From the NCBI RefSeq assembly GCF_007744075.1, contig NZ_CP036266.1, positions 4,325,748 through 4,389,747 on the forward strand: a stretch of DNA of 64,000 bases. The letters are read 5' to 3'. The notes below the pieces were generated by a model. It saw only the letters and a program-made list of their open reading frames with translations, did not search any database and had not been told where the DNA came from. The stretch comes from Gimesia chilikensis (GTDB lineage Bacteria > Planctomycetota > Planctomycetia > Planctomycetales > Planctomycetaceae). Below, one piece after another: positions 54,393 to 63,697 of the stretch (positions are counted from its first letter, which is position 1; each line of letters begins with the position of its first letter). Position numbers and translations under genes: made by a program.

Positions 54393-56354
54393 TTACGCAT
54401 CGATCAGCGAGTCCAAATCGATTTGTGCCTGCGCGACGGCCAATTCGAATTTACCTAACTGACTGCGCAACTGGTTCATTTCCTCTTCCGTCTCTCTGCA
54501 GATCTGTCTGAGATCATTGGGTCCGGCTTCCAAAAACATCTGTAATTGAATCCGTTTCTGCAGATATTTGAGATTCAACGCCTGCACAATGGAATCGGGG
54601 GCTCCCTTTTTTACATCGAATCGAAACTGCGACTCTGTAAACGCGCGCCAGCCGAGTAATTCACTGGTCTTTACAGGTCCAATTCCCGGGACAGCCATCA
54701 CCCGGTCGTAGGTGATATCCCCGGCAGTCTCAATTCCATAGGACTCAAGTGTCATTAACAGGGAAGGACCGATCCCGGGAATCTTCGCCTGACTGAGAAA
54801 GCAATGCTCGAGGTATTCGTCCAGTTGCCTGTCTCTGGCATGAGATTGAAGCTGATGATATTCGCGTTCGCAGGCAGAATTAAGATTTTCATATTGTGCT
54901 TTGGCCTGCCTGAGTTGCTCCAGTTTCTCTTGAAAGATCTTGCGCTGCTCATGGCCCACCTGCGAAATATCCCGCACTACCAGTTTCAGTTTTCCTTTAC
55001 AGTCAGCCAGCTTCCGTTTTTGGCTGCGAATCAGCTTTCGTCGCGGGCTCTGCATCCAGAGAATGGTCCACCAGACAGAAAATACCAGGAGGATGGGAAT
55101 TGAAAACAACGCGAGACGGGGTATCAGAATTCCCAGAAGCGACAATACCGCGGCGCCGAGCCCGATTAAGGCGATGGTATTATGCAGACCTTTCATCGAC
55201 CGGACTTCCTCGGGAACGGGACGTGGCGTCAGGGAACCGGTGCGTGGTGGGGCCAGTTTGAATTCAGCATTTTCTGGAGCTTTCACCAGGCTGATTTCAA
55301 ACCACACTTTTTTCAGATCAAATTTTACGCTACGTGCTTCTGTGGCTTTGATGGAAACGGAGATGAAAAAGTTAGGGCCTCCCTGACTGATAATCCGACA
55401 CCAGGGACAAGTATGCCCACCCAGATGAAAATGCCCTGCATCACGACTGCATTTGGTAATTTCCGTTTCCAGTTTCTGGAGAACCGTTCCCCACTGTTCT
55501 GCCGTTGGCCGCTGCAATCCCCTTCCGGGTGCGGCGAATGCCATTTCGAACAGCTTTGCGAGCTCAGCAGGGACATCGTCGAGAGTCAACGAATTGGGTG
55601 GTGGTGACATCTCGTAGCGGGCAGCACGGCTGCCATAGGCAAATCGATTTTCTTTGATCGCTTTTTCCAACGGCATGTCACCTGCACCGCTGAATCTGCC
55701 AGAAAACGGATGTCTTCCCATGAATAACAGATGAAAGATCATGACTGCCAGACCGAAATTGTCATGATTGCTCGTTCTCAACAGCTCGTATGAGTCGAGC
55801 TCCGGGGGAGTGAAATGTGCGACACCCACCTGGCATTTATAGGTGGTCTCATTACCGCTGATCTGAAATGAATCGCAATCAATCAGGTTCACAGTGGCGT
55901 TTTTTGAGACCAGGATATTCCCCTGGTTGACGTCACCAATCACGATATTTTTCGAATGAAACGAATCAAAGACAGCAGCACAGTTGCGGGCTGTCCTGAC
56001 CAGAAACCGCCAGTCTGATGTTGGAAAATTAAATTTACGGCGTGCAGGACTATAGAGCTCGTGAATTTCAGTCGGGTTATCAATGCGGGGTAAAATCAGG
56101 CCCCGGGTCGGCCCTCCTACTCGATCATGCAGGGTGGCAAGCGGCCAGGCGGCGATCTTCTGTAAAGAATCGTCACCCAGTTCGAGCATCAACGCCAGTT
56201 TATTCTCTTTTTCAAGATCGACTGGATTGTGATAGATTTTGGCAACATGCCTGGGGCTGCCGGCAAGTTCGTATACGGCCCCTTCCCCACCTCTGCCAAT
56301 TTCATTATCAATGACGACATGTCGTCCCCGATGATCAAAGAACTGGCTCTTCAT
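54393..56354 (-). CDS. TerY-P-triad protein kinase with zinc-binding and helix-hairpin-helix regions
   Basis: 653 residues. Kinase domain at about 14-290: IGRGGEGAVYEL (P-loop), HVAKIY (Lys39), IGDVNQGNILVS (Asp141, Asn146) and LIDCDSFQI in place of DFG. A zinc-ligand cluster follows (C302, H308, H314, C316, C319 in HLGGHTCPWC). Two membrane helices lie at about 390-434, with a coiled coil at about 440-520. A helix-hairpin-helix pair (KIPGIGPSLLMTLESYG and AVPGIGPVKTSELLG) occupies about 524-568. This is the kinase of a VWA-PP2C-kinase triad linked in other bacteria to tellurium-resistance-type stress systems. The start overlaps the PP2C gene by 20 bases. Confidence 0.85.
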   Translation of the reverse strand: MKSQFFDHRGRHVVIDNEIGRGGEGAVYELAGSPRHVAKIYHNPVDLEKENKLALMLELGDDSLQKIAAWPLATLHDRVGGPTRGLILPRIDNPTEIHELYSPARRKFNFPTSDWRFLVRTARNCAAVFDSFHSKNIVIGDVNQGNILVSKNATVNLIDCDSFQISGNETTYKCQVGVAHFTPPELDSYELLRTSNHDNFGLAVMIFHLLFMGRHPFSGRFSGAGDMPLEKAIKENRFAYGSRAARYEMSPPPNSLTLDDVPAELAKLFEMAFAAPGRGLQRPTAEQWGTVLQKLETEITKCSRDAGHFHLGGHTCPWCRIISQGGPNFFISVSIKATEARSVKFDLKKVWFEISLVKAPENAEFKLAPPRTGSLTPRPVPEEVRSMKGLHNTIALIGLGAAVLSLLGILIPRLALFSIPILLVFSVWWTILWMQSPRRKLIRSQKRKLADCKGKLKLVVRDISQVGHEQRKIFQEKLEQLRQAKAQYENLNSACEREYHQLQSHARDRQLDEYLEHCFLSQAKIPGIGPSLLMTLESYGIETAGDITYDRVMAVPGIGPVKTSELLGWRAFTESQFRFDVKKGAPDSIVQALNLKYLQKRIQLQMFLEAGPNDLRQICRETEEEMNQLRSQLGKFELAVAQAQIDLDSLIDA

Positions 56355-57126
56355 TGTTCAGCCGTGTTGCAAGGACTAATGTTTTATCATCATCCGTTCG
56401 TTCATTGATATTTTTTGAATTTAAAAATGACCGCAGTGGATCAAAGAATTCATCGCCGGTTTCGCTGCTCCTCAATGCGTTTAACATGGGAACAACAGCA
56501 GGCTCATGGACGAATTGTTTCTCAAAATTTAATACCAGTCGTTCGAGCCCATCCGTAAAGGCAGCGAATTCATCGATCTGTTTCGTGATAATTTTCCATT
56601 CCACCTGTTCCTGATATTTCTCTGACGTCAGGAAATTCGTCATATTAATATACTCACCGGAGTGCGGCCAGAAAGCATATTGAAACTGTTCTGCTTCCTT
56701 ATAGATCATGGCGCCGTCACCAATCTGGATAAACAATGCGCATTGGGGAGTAATGATGCACCCCAGAAAAGTTGAGGCCATCTGACTGAGCTCGGTTTGA
56801 AGCTGATCAGCTTCATTCAGCATCTCACTACGAATCTGTTCCAGCCAGTTGAGAATGATTTCCTGGGACACCTCTTCGATCGTATGCTGCTCATTCAGAT
56901 AAGACTGACCGAGTTTAACAAACTCGTCACAGACGATACGCGCCCCTTCCGCGGAGTGAGTTGAACTGCCTGCCCCATCAGCACAGACCGCAATCAGGAT
57001 CTCCTCTTCGGCAACCTGGTGTTTTACCACCCGCGAACAGTCCTGGCAGGGCTGGTTGTTCCTTTCGTGCGACGTGCCCTGAACAGAATCAAACACCACT
57101 TTCCAGCGCAACTGATTTCCGGTCAT
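56335..57126 (-). CDS. PP2C-type Ser/Thr phosphatase of the triad
   Basis: 263 residues from ATG 57126, whose ATGA overlaps the VWA stop codon; a start at 57141 would add five residues. Motifs are VFDSVQGTSHERNNQPCQD at the N-terminus, VCADGAGSSTHSAEGARIV (metal-binding Asp-Gly), IQIGDGAMIY and AAFTDGLERLVLNF. These match the PPM/PP2C family, in which aspartates coordinate Mn/Mg. It should oppose the kinase encoded by the overlapping next gene by dephosphorylating the same targets. Confidence 0.88.
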   Translation of the reverse strand: MTGNQLRWKVVFDSVQGTSHERNNQPCQDCSRVVKHQVAEEEILIAVCADGAGSSTHSAEGARIVCDEFVKLGQSYLNEQHTIEEVSQEIILNWLEQIRSEMLNEADQLQTELSQMASTFLGCIITPQCALFIQIGDGAMIYKEAEQFQYAFWPHSGEYINMTNFLTSEKYQEQVEWKIITKQIDEFAAFTDGLERLVLNFEKQFVHEPAVVPMLNALRSSETGDEFFDPLRSFLNSKNINERTDDDKTLVLATRLNNEEPVL

Positions 57127-57830
57127 ACAATTGACGCCCATCCATCAGGTGTTGTTGGATTGTCGAGCGGAACTTCATCGCCGGGAGTCGAACGGGACAC
57201 GGACTGCTGTGAGCTGGATAACCATAAAAACAGATCCCGAAATCGCAGTCCTTTGAGTTTCAATGGTTCGCGGGGAGAGAATTTTTGCAGCGTCCCGAAA
57301 TCTGCCCCTTCTACTCCGACGCAGAACATGGAAAATGATTTTGCCTTGTCACCAGCAACTGCGCGGCCGGCAGCCGCTTCCCAGTCAGGATCATTCGGTG
57401 CGCCATCTGTAATCAGAAAGATCCAGGGACGATAGTAGGAAATCCCGGCATTCTTGTATTCCTGCTTTCTGACTTCCAGGGAATCGATTGCCTGGTTGAT
57501 GGCCTGTCCCATATAGGTCATGCCATTGGCTTCCAGTACTGGAGGGTAAAATCCGTCTGCGGTTGTGAACGGCACAGGAGTTTTGACTTCAGAACCGAAA
57601 GTAATGATAGAGACTTCAACTCGCTTTGAAGCGAGTGTATCGGCGCTCAATTCATCTTTATAACAAATCAGTCCATCATTCAATTGCTGAATCGGTGCGC
57701 CTGCCATGGAACTGGAAACATCCAATACCAGAATACACGGGACACGGGGTTCAGGATTCTCAGCAAAATCATTTGTGCCAAAGCCTGTTTCCTCATTAAG
57801 TATATTTTCACCAAAAGGCATTTGATCCAT
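57123..57830 (-). CDS. TerY-like von Willebrand factor A domain protein
   Basis: 235 residues. ATG 57830 is chosen because GGGAGAAAATC precedes it; an in-frame start 38 codons upstream has no ribosome site. The MIDAS motif is complete: CILVLDVSSSMAG (DxSxS), the Thr in NGMTYMGQAI and the Asp in LITDGAPNDPDW. The VWA domain fills most of the protein. It is the first gene of the triad and is coupled to the PP2C gene by a 4-base overlap. TerY-type proteins act as metal-dependent scaffolds that bind partners of the phosphorylation pair. Confidence 0.88.
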   Translation of the reverse strand: MDQMPFGENILNEETGFGTNDFAENPEPRVPCILVLDVSSSMAGAPIQQLNDGLICYKDELSADTLASKRVEVSIITFGSEVKTPVPFTTADGFYPPVLEANGMTYMGQAINQAIDSLEVRKQEYKNAGISYYRPWIFLITDGAPNDPDWEAAAGRAVAGDKAKSFSMFCVGVEGADFGTLQKFSPREPLKLKGLRFRDLFLWLSSSQQSVSRSTPGDEVPLDNPTTPDGWASIV

Positions 57831-58010
57831 GATTTTCTCCCGTGTTGGATGGAAGCAAGATATTAAGCGTAACTGAAAACGAGTGAAGACGCGTATTGGA
57901 CGGGTACTGCAACTACAGAGAATCTTTCTGTAATTGAAAGACAACCATTTAGTACACTAAAATGCTAACCCAAACCGAAAACACTATCCACTATTACACC
58001 ACGGTTATTG

Positions 58011-58569
58011 TCATGAATCAAATGATTTGTAACCCGCACAAAAAGGAGGGACGGACCTGCTGTTTCTATCAGATCCTGTAGGAGTGGCTTTCATTTTGCG
58101 AAGATCGAACGCTTGCATGCCCTGCAGGTGCTTCATTCCTTCGTCTGTGATGTCGGGATTTCTCTGCGCAAACAGTTTTTTGAGCTTTGTCAGACCTGCG
58201 AGATGAGCCAGACCGGCGTCATCGATGTTAGCGCCGTCAGCGATATTCAGCGAGATAAGTGAATTCAGATTACCGATATTTGTGAGGCCGCCATTGGTGA
58301 CTTTCGCACTTTCCAAATCGAGAGTCAGTAATTTGGTTAAGTTCTCCAGGTGATTCACTCCGTCTCCCGAAATTTTCGTTTTGGGTAGACTGAGAGTATG
58401 CAGCAGAGGGAATCCGCCGAAATACTGCAGTGCGGAATCGCTGATGGAATTCGCATCCAGACAAAGCGATTCGAGTTTTTGCAGATGAGCCAGTAGAGGC
58501 CAGCTCCTCCGCGGAAAGCACACCGCTATCGTCGAGTTGAGTTGCAAACTGTTCCAGAGTCATCGTCAT
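58011..58569 (-). pseudogene. Remnant of a kinase-LRR or LRR gene, frameshifted
   Basis: Two minus-strand frames share this interval. The frame from 58569 begins MTMTLEQFATQLDDSGVLSAEELA, a start typical of planctomycetal kinases or kinase-linked proteins, then loses sense after about 25 residues. The other frame, from near 58510, reads LLAHLQKLESLCLDANSISD followed by about five leucine-rich repeats (for example LTKLLTLDLESAKVTNGGLTNIG) and ends with a nonconserved tail. The joint lies about 58490-58510. The simplest reading is an internal deletion that removed the kinase domain and broke the frame. It is a dead or decaying gene beside the triad. Confidence 0.6.
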
Positions 58570-58799
58570 GGCGGGTAGACTGGTCTATCTTCGAAGTGAA
58601 CAGATGATTTGAGCATATTGGGTGATCAGTGTAAATTTAATCAATTTCTGAGAGATCACAAGCTCATATTCTGCGAAGAAACGAGTTACAGGATAAATAT
58701 TTAGATCACGGAGACAGATTCCTGAATGCTGAGTTATCTGGTGGAGGAGAAACACTTTTTACTGGTGGTAGCATCTGACATGAATTGCTGCCGGGGCTC

Positions 58800-61220
58800 C
58801 TAGTATCTGGAGTCGAGGAGCATGTAGTATTTGAGGTCGAAATAGCCGGCGTCGGGCTGGCGGTTCTGGAAATTCCAGTCGGTCAACCAGTCGAGCAGGG
58901 GCCAGAAAGTGGCCGAGTTGCGGAGGGTGCCGAATTTGTTTTTCCAGGCGATCCATTCCGCAGTCGTACTGACAGCATTGAGTTCCGTGAGAAACGCGGA
59001 GGCGTCTTCGATTTTCAGATCGACGATCAGATTGGGGAAGTCTCCCACGAGACCGTGGTAGGCGCTCATCGTATCCAGTTCGGGTTGCCGGGCGCCGTTT
59101 TCATCGAAGACGACATTGTTGAAGGCATACGACCGGTTCGCGACCAGCGAGTAGACGCGGTGCTCTTCCCCTTTGGTCAGGCGGATGAAAGTGTTGCTGG
59201 GTAGAAACGGAGTGAACTTGAGTTGCGTGCGCATGGTGAGGGTGGAGAGCGCGGCCTCCCAGCCGTCGAAGTCGTTCACGGGGTCGGTCAGTTTGACGTC
59301 CGGTTTGTTTCCGGTGTTAAGCAGGTCGCGTGGGCCGCTGACTGCTTCTGTGAACTGACGTTGGATCTGGCTGAGCACACCGGAAATGGGGTCGGTGCCT
59401 TCTACTTCGAGTCCCTCGCCCACATTTTCGCCTGGGAATGGCATGCGGAAGAGAAGTTCCTGTCCGATGCCGCGGGTCCAGAGGTCGCGGTATTTCTTCC
59501 GCGCGTCGACCGGCAGCAGACGGAGAAAGTTGTCTTCGAATTCCTGCCGCAATCGGCTCATGAATTCCCAGGTATCGAGCTTCTGAGCGACGCTGCCATA
59601 GTATTCGTAGTTAACGACCAGGGAGTAGTACAGGCGTTCGAAGCCGCTGTAGTCGATCAGCCAGAAGGTGGGCGGAATGCCCCCCTGTCGTCCGCGGAGT
59701 ACGGTCGCATTGGTTTCATTGCGGAGGATGGTGAGCCAGGCGTTCGAGTTCTGCTGATTCCCGTCCCAGACATCGTATATCTCATAACCGGTCGGCTTGT
59801 ATTGATCGAGGACCTTGAAATAGGCGTCGTTATAGACGGCGTTCCCTTCGAGGCCGTAGTTCATGAAGTCTTCCCAGGACTGCAGACCGAGTTCCGGCTT
59901 GATAACCGAGGGATCATGTTCAGGGTCGACAAAGAAGACCCAGAAATTGTCTTTGATGGCGTAGGTTGCCAGGTTTCCCACACAGACGGGTCCGCGAATC
60001 ATGCCGCTGACGATCAGGTGTGAATTCTCCACGAGAAACTGCGCCCGTGATCGGGCAGGAATCGCCTGGAAGACTTCAAAGGGGTTGTGGCTGCTGTAGC
60101 CGGGCTCCAGGCTTTTACCGGCGACCGGTTCGACCTGAAAGAAGAGCTCATCGAGGTGTTTCAGTTTGGCGTCGCTGAGCTGCCAGACGAAGAGTGACTT
60201 CTGAACCCGCGATTCGGTCACTTTTTTCAGCCGGTAATAGAGTTTGTCGACGCCCGGGAGGTATGGATTATTATAAGGTCGGGCCGTCTTGATTTCGTGC
60301 ACCGGACTGGCGGTGACCACCTGCTTGCCATCGGCATCGGTTTTGACCTGGATCGGCGGTGTCGTGGAACGGACGAGGCGAAAGTATTCACCCGGGGATT
60401 CCTCGAAGTGTAATGTCGCGAGGAAAGCATGCTCGAAGATAAAGCGGCTGACCAGCGGGGAGATTGGTGCTTGTTGATTGAGAAAGGCTTCCCAGCGGGC
60501 GATGACTTCCGGCTGTTTCAGTTGCTGGACCTGGGCCATGACCTCGGCTGTGGGTCCGGGGGAACCGGCGGAAATCCATTCAGAAAAGCGCTGATTCTCG
60601 TCCGCAGTCAGGGCGGGCATTCCGAAAGGCATCCCTGCGGTAGGGCGTTGTTGCAGATAGGTGTCGATGCCCTGCTCGCACGGACAAAGGTGTTTGTTGA
60701 CGGAATGGTAGATCGGTTCGAGTGGCTGCAGTTCGAAGGGGGGCTGGTTATGTTCGGTGCCGGCGACCAGCATGCGGAACAGGATGCTCTTCGCGGGGCG
60801 TTCTTCGGGAGGCCCCTGCTGTTCGACGACATTGCAGAACCCCTGCTCCCGCCAGGCAGCCACGGAAGGCTGGTCGAAGAGTCGGACCGGTTTTTCCGCG
60901 AACAGGTGCGTGGCATCGGGATTGACTTTGCGGGCACCACGGAGCAGTCCTTCGTAACAGGTAAGCTTGAGCAGGCAGGGTGAGTCGAGACAACCATGAC
61001 AGACAATGCAGCGACGGTTGAAAATCGGTTGTATTTTGTCGAGATAGTAACTGCCGGCGAGCTCGGAGCCGGTGGTCTCCGGATACGTAGTGGGCTCTAG
61101 AACGAAAGGTTGCCAGTCAGCCTGTTCGCTTGCCTGCTGCCAGACAATGCCTCCGACAATCGCTCCGGCGGCCAGAAGAAAGAGCAGTACCCCAGCCGAA
61201 TAGCGAACCCTGTTCTTCAA
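58800..61220 (-). CDS. cti: Fatty acid cis/trans isomerase
   Basis: 806 residues from a TTG start with GAGGATAGAGCA upstream. A signal or anchor segment lies at about 9-28. The N-terminal CxxCH heme motif is CIVCH at 71-75, in IFNRRCIVCHGCLDSPCLLKL. Further on, GCLDSPCLLKLTCYEGLLRGA and ATHLFAEKPVRLFDQPS match the Cti family. Cti is a periplasmic c-type-heme enzyme that converts cis to trans unsaturated fatty acids in membrane lipids in response to solvents or heat. Its length is close to Pseudomonas Cti (~760). It appears monocistronic. Confidence 0.92.
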   Translation of the reverse strand: MKNRVRYSAGVLLFLLAAGAIVGGIVWQQASEQADWQPFVLEPTTYPETTGSELAGSYYLDKIQPIFNRRCIVCHGCLDSPCLLKLTCYEGLLRGARKVNPDATHLFAEKPVRLFDQPSVAAWREQGFCNVVEQQGPPEERPAKSILFRMLVAGTEHNQPPFELQPLEPIYHSVNKHLCPCEQGIDTYLQQRPTAGMPFGMPALTADENQRFSEWISAGSPGPTAEVMAQVQQLKQPEVIARWEAFLNQQAPISPLVSRFIFEHAFLATLHFEESPGEYFRLVRSTTPPIQVKTDADGKQVVTASPVHEIKTARPYNNPYLPGVDKLYYRLKKVTESRVQKSLFVWQLSDAKLKHLDELFFQVEPVAGKSLEPGYSSHNPFEVFQAIPARSRAQFLVENSHLIVSGMIRGPVCVGNLATYAIKDNFWVFFVDPEHDPSVIKPELGLQSWEDFMNYGLEGNAVYNDAYFKVLDQYKPTGYEIYDVWDGNQQNSNAWLTILRNETNATVLRGRQGGIPPTFWLIDYSGFERLYYSLVVNYEYYGSVAQKLDTWEFMSRLRQEFEDNFLRLLPVDARKKYRDLWTRGIGQELLFRMPFPGENVGEGLEVEGTDPISGVLSQIQRQFTEAVSGPRDLLNTGNKPDVKLTDPVNDFDGWEAALSTLTMRTQLKFTPFLPSNTFIRLTKGEEHRVYSLVANRSYAFNNVVFDENGARQPELDTMSAYHGLVGDFPNLIVDLKIEDASAFLTELNAVSTTAEWIAWKNKFGTLRNSATFWPLLDWLTDWNFQNRQPDAGYFDLKYYMLLDSRY

Positions 61221-61870
61221 TGCTCTATCCTCGCTTCATCTTGAATTAGATTTCCGGTCCATGTATTCTTTTCATCCGGCCCAAAATTGAAGATAGGCGT
61301 GGGGAAATAAGGTGTCAAGCCATGGGTGTGGGTTAAGTTACGTCTGATGCAGTGTCAGGATGCTCGCTCTCTGTTGTCTGAGTGCCCTGAGACTTCCTGC
61401 TCGCTCCACTCGGCCCGAATTACATTCGAGCCCACTCTTGGTTTTTTCTGAACCTTTGCTTTCCCTGTATGAACTGTGTCTGTATCTCGCCAGGCGGGCG
61501 GGCACACAGGCGCGGCCCCTACTTTTATCTCAATTGGGTGCCGTCTATTGTTCTGTCAGGTTTCGGCTTGTTATGATGGGGAAGTCCCCGTGGGATGGCA
61601 TCGTCGCTGGTTGTGAAAGCGCAGCGTCGATTCGCCAAGCGCCTCGTTTGTTGATTGTTGCCTTCTGTTTGAAATTGATCTGGTCTACCGCACAGCGGGA
61701 ATTCCGGGTTGCTCGCCCTGCCCCGCCTGTCAGTCCATACCAGCCAGGAAGATCGTTTCCTGTCTGGTGTCGAATCACCTTGCGGTTTCTTCTTTGAACC
61801 AGCCCCTGCAGATTGTCACTTTCAACAAACGACTTAAAGAATTGATTACTAAAGTTAAGGAACAGAGAGT
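61221..61870. other. 650-base intergenic region with a REP-like repeat
   Basis: Between the divergent cti and aldehyde dehydrogenase genes. It contains the palindromic repeat at 61394-61435 and, further on, GGTGCCGTCTATTGTTCTGTCAGGTTTCGGCTTG. Parts of that sequence resemble, inverted, the sequence following the second repeat near 63535-63565. A 145-codon open frame at 61360-61797 runs through the repeat, has low-complexity translation and no ribosome site, and was not accepted as a gene. Confidence 0.5.
61394..61435. repeat. REP-like palindromic repeat, copy 1
   Basis: TTCCTGCTCGCTCCACTCGG followed by the palindrome GCCCGAAT-TAC-ATTCGAGC (one mismatch in the stem). The second copy at 63464-63505 differs at only a few positions. 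It is intergenic and close to the aldehyde dehydrogenase gene. Confidence 0.65.
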
Positions 61871-63343
61871 ATGCCAGCCTGGCCAGAAAAAATGTTTATT
61901 GATGGAAAATGGGTCGACGGTCATTCCAGCACGAGTTGGACAATTACCAACCCGGCGACACGGGAACCGCTGGCGGAGATTGCCATGGCGGATGCGAGCG
62001 ACGTCGATCTGGCTGTGACTGCAGCTCGACGTGCGTTTGACGAAGGCGAATGGCGGCGGATGGATGGCCTGGAGCGCGGGCGACTGCTGTTCAAGCTGGC
62101 CGAACGGGTGCGGGAATCGGCGGAAGACCTGGCGATGACCGATACGCTCAACATCGGCAAGCCAATTCGGGATACGCTCGGGTTCGATATTCCCTGCGGT
62201 GCGGACATGCTGGAAAGCTACGCCGGTCTGCCAGACAAAATTGCCGGCCACTCCTTTGGCGGTCTGGCCGACAACGTAACCATGCAGTTTCGTGAGCCGA
62301 TGGGGGTGATCGCGGCGATTGTCCCCTGGAATTATCCGTTGACCAACGCGGCGATCAAGCTGGCCCCGATTCTCGCCTGTGGCAATACGGTTGTGCTGAA
62401 GCCCTCTGAAGTCTCTCCCCTGTCGGCGTTGATGCTGGCGAAGCTGGCGGAAGAAGTCGGCTTTCCACCCGGCGTGATCAATGTGATTCACGGAACGGGG
62501 GCAGAAGCAGGTGCTGCTCTCGTAAAACATCCCGGGATCAACAAAATCGCTTTCACGGGTCGTCACGAAACCGGTGCCCAGTTGATGGAAGCTGCCAAAG
62601 AGGGCATGAAAGGGGTGCTGCTGGAACTGGGTGGCAAGACGCCGAGCGTGGTCTTCCCCGATGCTCCGCTGGATCACGTTGTGAACGGCGTGATCACCGG
62701 TATTTTCTGTCACCTGGGACAGATCTGCGTGGCCGGTTCCCGTTTGCTGGTGCATGAGAGCCAGCACGATGAACTGCTGGAACGAATCATTGCCAAAGCC
62801 CAGAGTCTGCGGCAGGGAGATCCAACCGATCCGGAAATGCATCTGGGTTGTCTGGCGACGCCCACGCACTGCGACTTCGTACGCAGCCGCGTCGAACAGG
62901 CGAAACAGGAAGGGGCCCGCATGGTTTTGTCGGGTGAGATATCAGATGATCCGCTGGACTGCTTCTTCCCGCCCACCATTTTCGACCAGGTCTCTCCGGA
63001 CATGGCGGTGGCGAAGGAAGAAGTCTTTGGACCGGTCTTAAGCGTGATGACCTTCAAGACCGAGGAAGAAGCGATTCGGATTGCCAACGATTCCGACTTT
63101 GGTCTGATGGCCAATATCTGGTCGACCGACGGCACAAGGGCACTGCGGGTCGCACGCGAACTGCAGGCCGGCCGGATTTCCATCAATGGCGGCGGCTACC
63201 TGCGACCGAACGTGCCGATCTATGGATATAAGAAGAGCGGGTTTGGCGCAGAGCTGGGCTTCATCGAAGCGGCGCATGAACTCTGCAATTCCAAATCGGT
63301 GATTTACTCCCTGGCGACTGAGAAATCTCCGTGGCCTGAGTAA
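61871..63343 (+). CDS. Aldehyde dehydrogenase family protein (betaine-aldehyde-type)
   Basis: 490 residues, start preceded by AAGGAACAGAG. The ALDH fold shows IAAIVPWNYPLTNAAIKLAP (cofactor region with catalytic Asn), VLLELGGKTPSVVF (general-base Glu) and GQICVAGSRLLVHE with the nucleophile Cys at about 286. Its length and start (MFIDGKWVDGHSSTSWTITNPATREPL) fit the betaine/phenylacetaldehyde-type NAD-dependent branch. The usual FTGS turn reads FTGR here. It oxidises an aldehyde to an acid; the substrate cannot be fixed from sequence. A terminator follows at 63371. Confidence 0.9.
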   Translation: MPAWPEKMFIDGKWVDGHSSTSWTITNPATREPLAEIAMADASDVDLAVTAARRAFDEGEWRRMDGLERGRLLFKLAERVRESAEDLAMTDTLNIGKPIRDTLGFDIPCGADMLESYAGLPDKIAGHSFGGLADNVTMQFREPMGVIAAIVPWNYPLTNAAIKLAPILACGNTVVLKPSEVSPLSALMLAKLAEEVGFPPGVINVIHGTGAEAGAALVKHPGINKIAFTGRHETGAQLMEAAKEGMKGVLLELGGKTPSVVFPDAPLDHVVNGVITGIFCHLGQICVAGSRLLVHESQHDELLERIIAKAQSLRQGDPTDPEMHLGCLATPTHCDFVRSRVEQAKQEGARMVLSGEISDDPLDCFFPPTIFDQVSPDMAVAKEEVFGPVLSVMTFKTEEEAIRIANDSDFGLMANIWSTDGTRALRVARELQAGRISINGGGYLRPNVPIYGYKKSGFGAELGFIEAAHELCNSKSVIYSLATEKSPWPE

Positions 63344-63370
63344 ACGAACGATTCACTGAGAATGTAGCAG

Positions 63371-63407
63371 GGGCAGGATGCACATAGAGTGTGTCCTGCC
63401 CTTTTTT
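63371..63407 (+). terminator. Rho-independent terminator of the aldehyde dehydrogenase gene
   Basis: GGGCAGGA (63371-63378) pairs with TCCTGCCC (63394-63401), and CACA with TGTG inside it, with a two-base bulge. The stem is followed by TTTTTT. It lies 28 bases after the stop codon. Confidence 0.9.
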
Positions 63408-63463
63408 CGTCTGCTTCCCTGTAGATGGCCCCCATTCTCAGGATGATCGTTTTCTCTGTCAGT

Positions 63464-63505
63464 TTCCTGCTCGCTGCGCTCGGCCCGAATTTTATTCGGG
63501 CACAC
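63464..63505. repeat. REP-like palindromic repeat, copy 2
   Basis: TTCCTGCTCGCTGCGCTCGG followed by GCCCGAAT-TTT-ATTCGGGC, a perfect 8-base-pair stem. A second small hairpin, CTGTCGG-GCAAG-CCGACAG, follows near 63537-63555. It occupies the gap between the aldehyde dehydrogenase terminator and the next gene (63408-63697), which otherwise holds no gene. Confidence 0.65.
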
Positions 63506-63697
63506 CCGCTGAATCGTGTTCTAGAGCTGATGGGCACTGTCGGGCAAGCCGACAGATGGCACCCGATAAGCGTTTATTAAATCGTAGACTGGCTTGTGAC
63601 TGTAGGCACTCCCCATTCTGCATTAGTTGTTTGTGCCCTGGTGTGAGTGTAGGATGGGGCTGAACCCGTTTCGAGTCCAGCTATATTGAGAATCCCT

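Noticed and set aside
61360-61797. 145-codon open frame
   Set aside because: It runs through the REP-like repeat, has Leu/Arg/Pro-rich random-looking translation, and no ribosome site.
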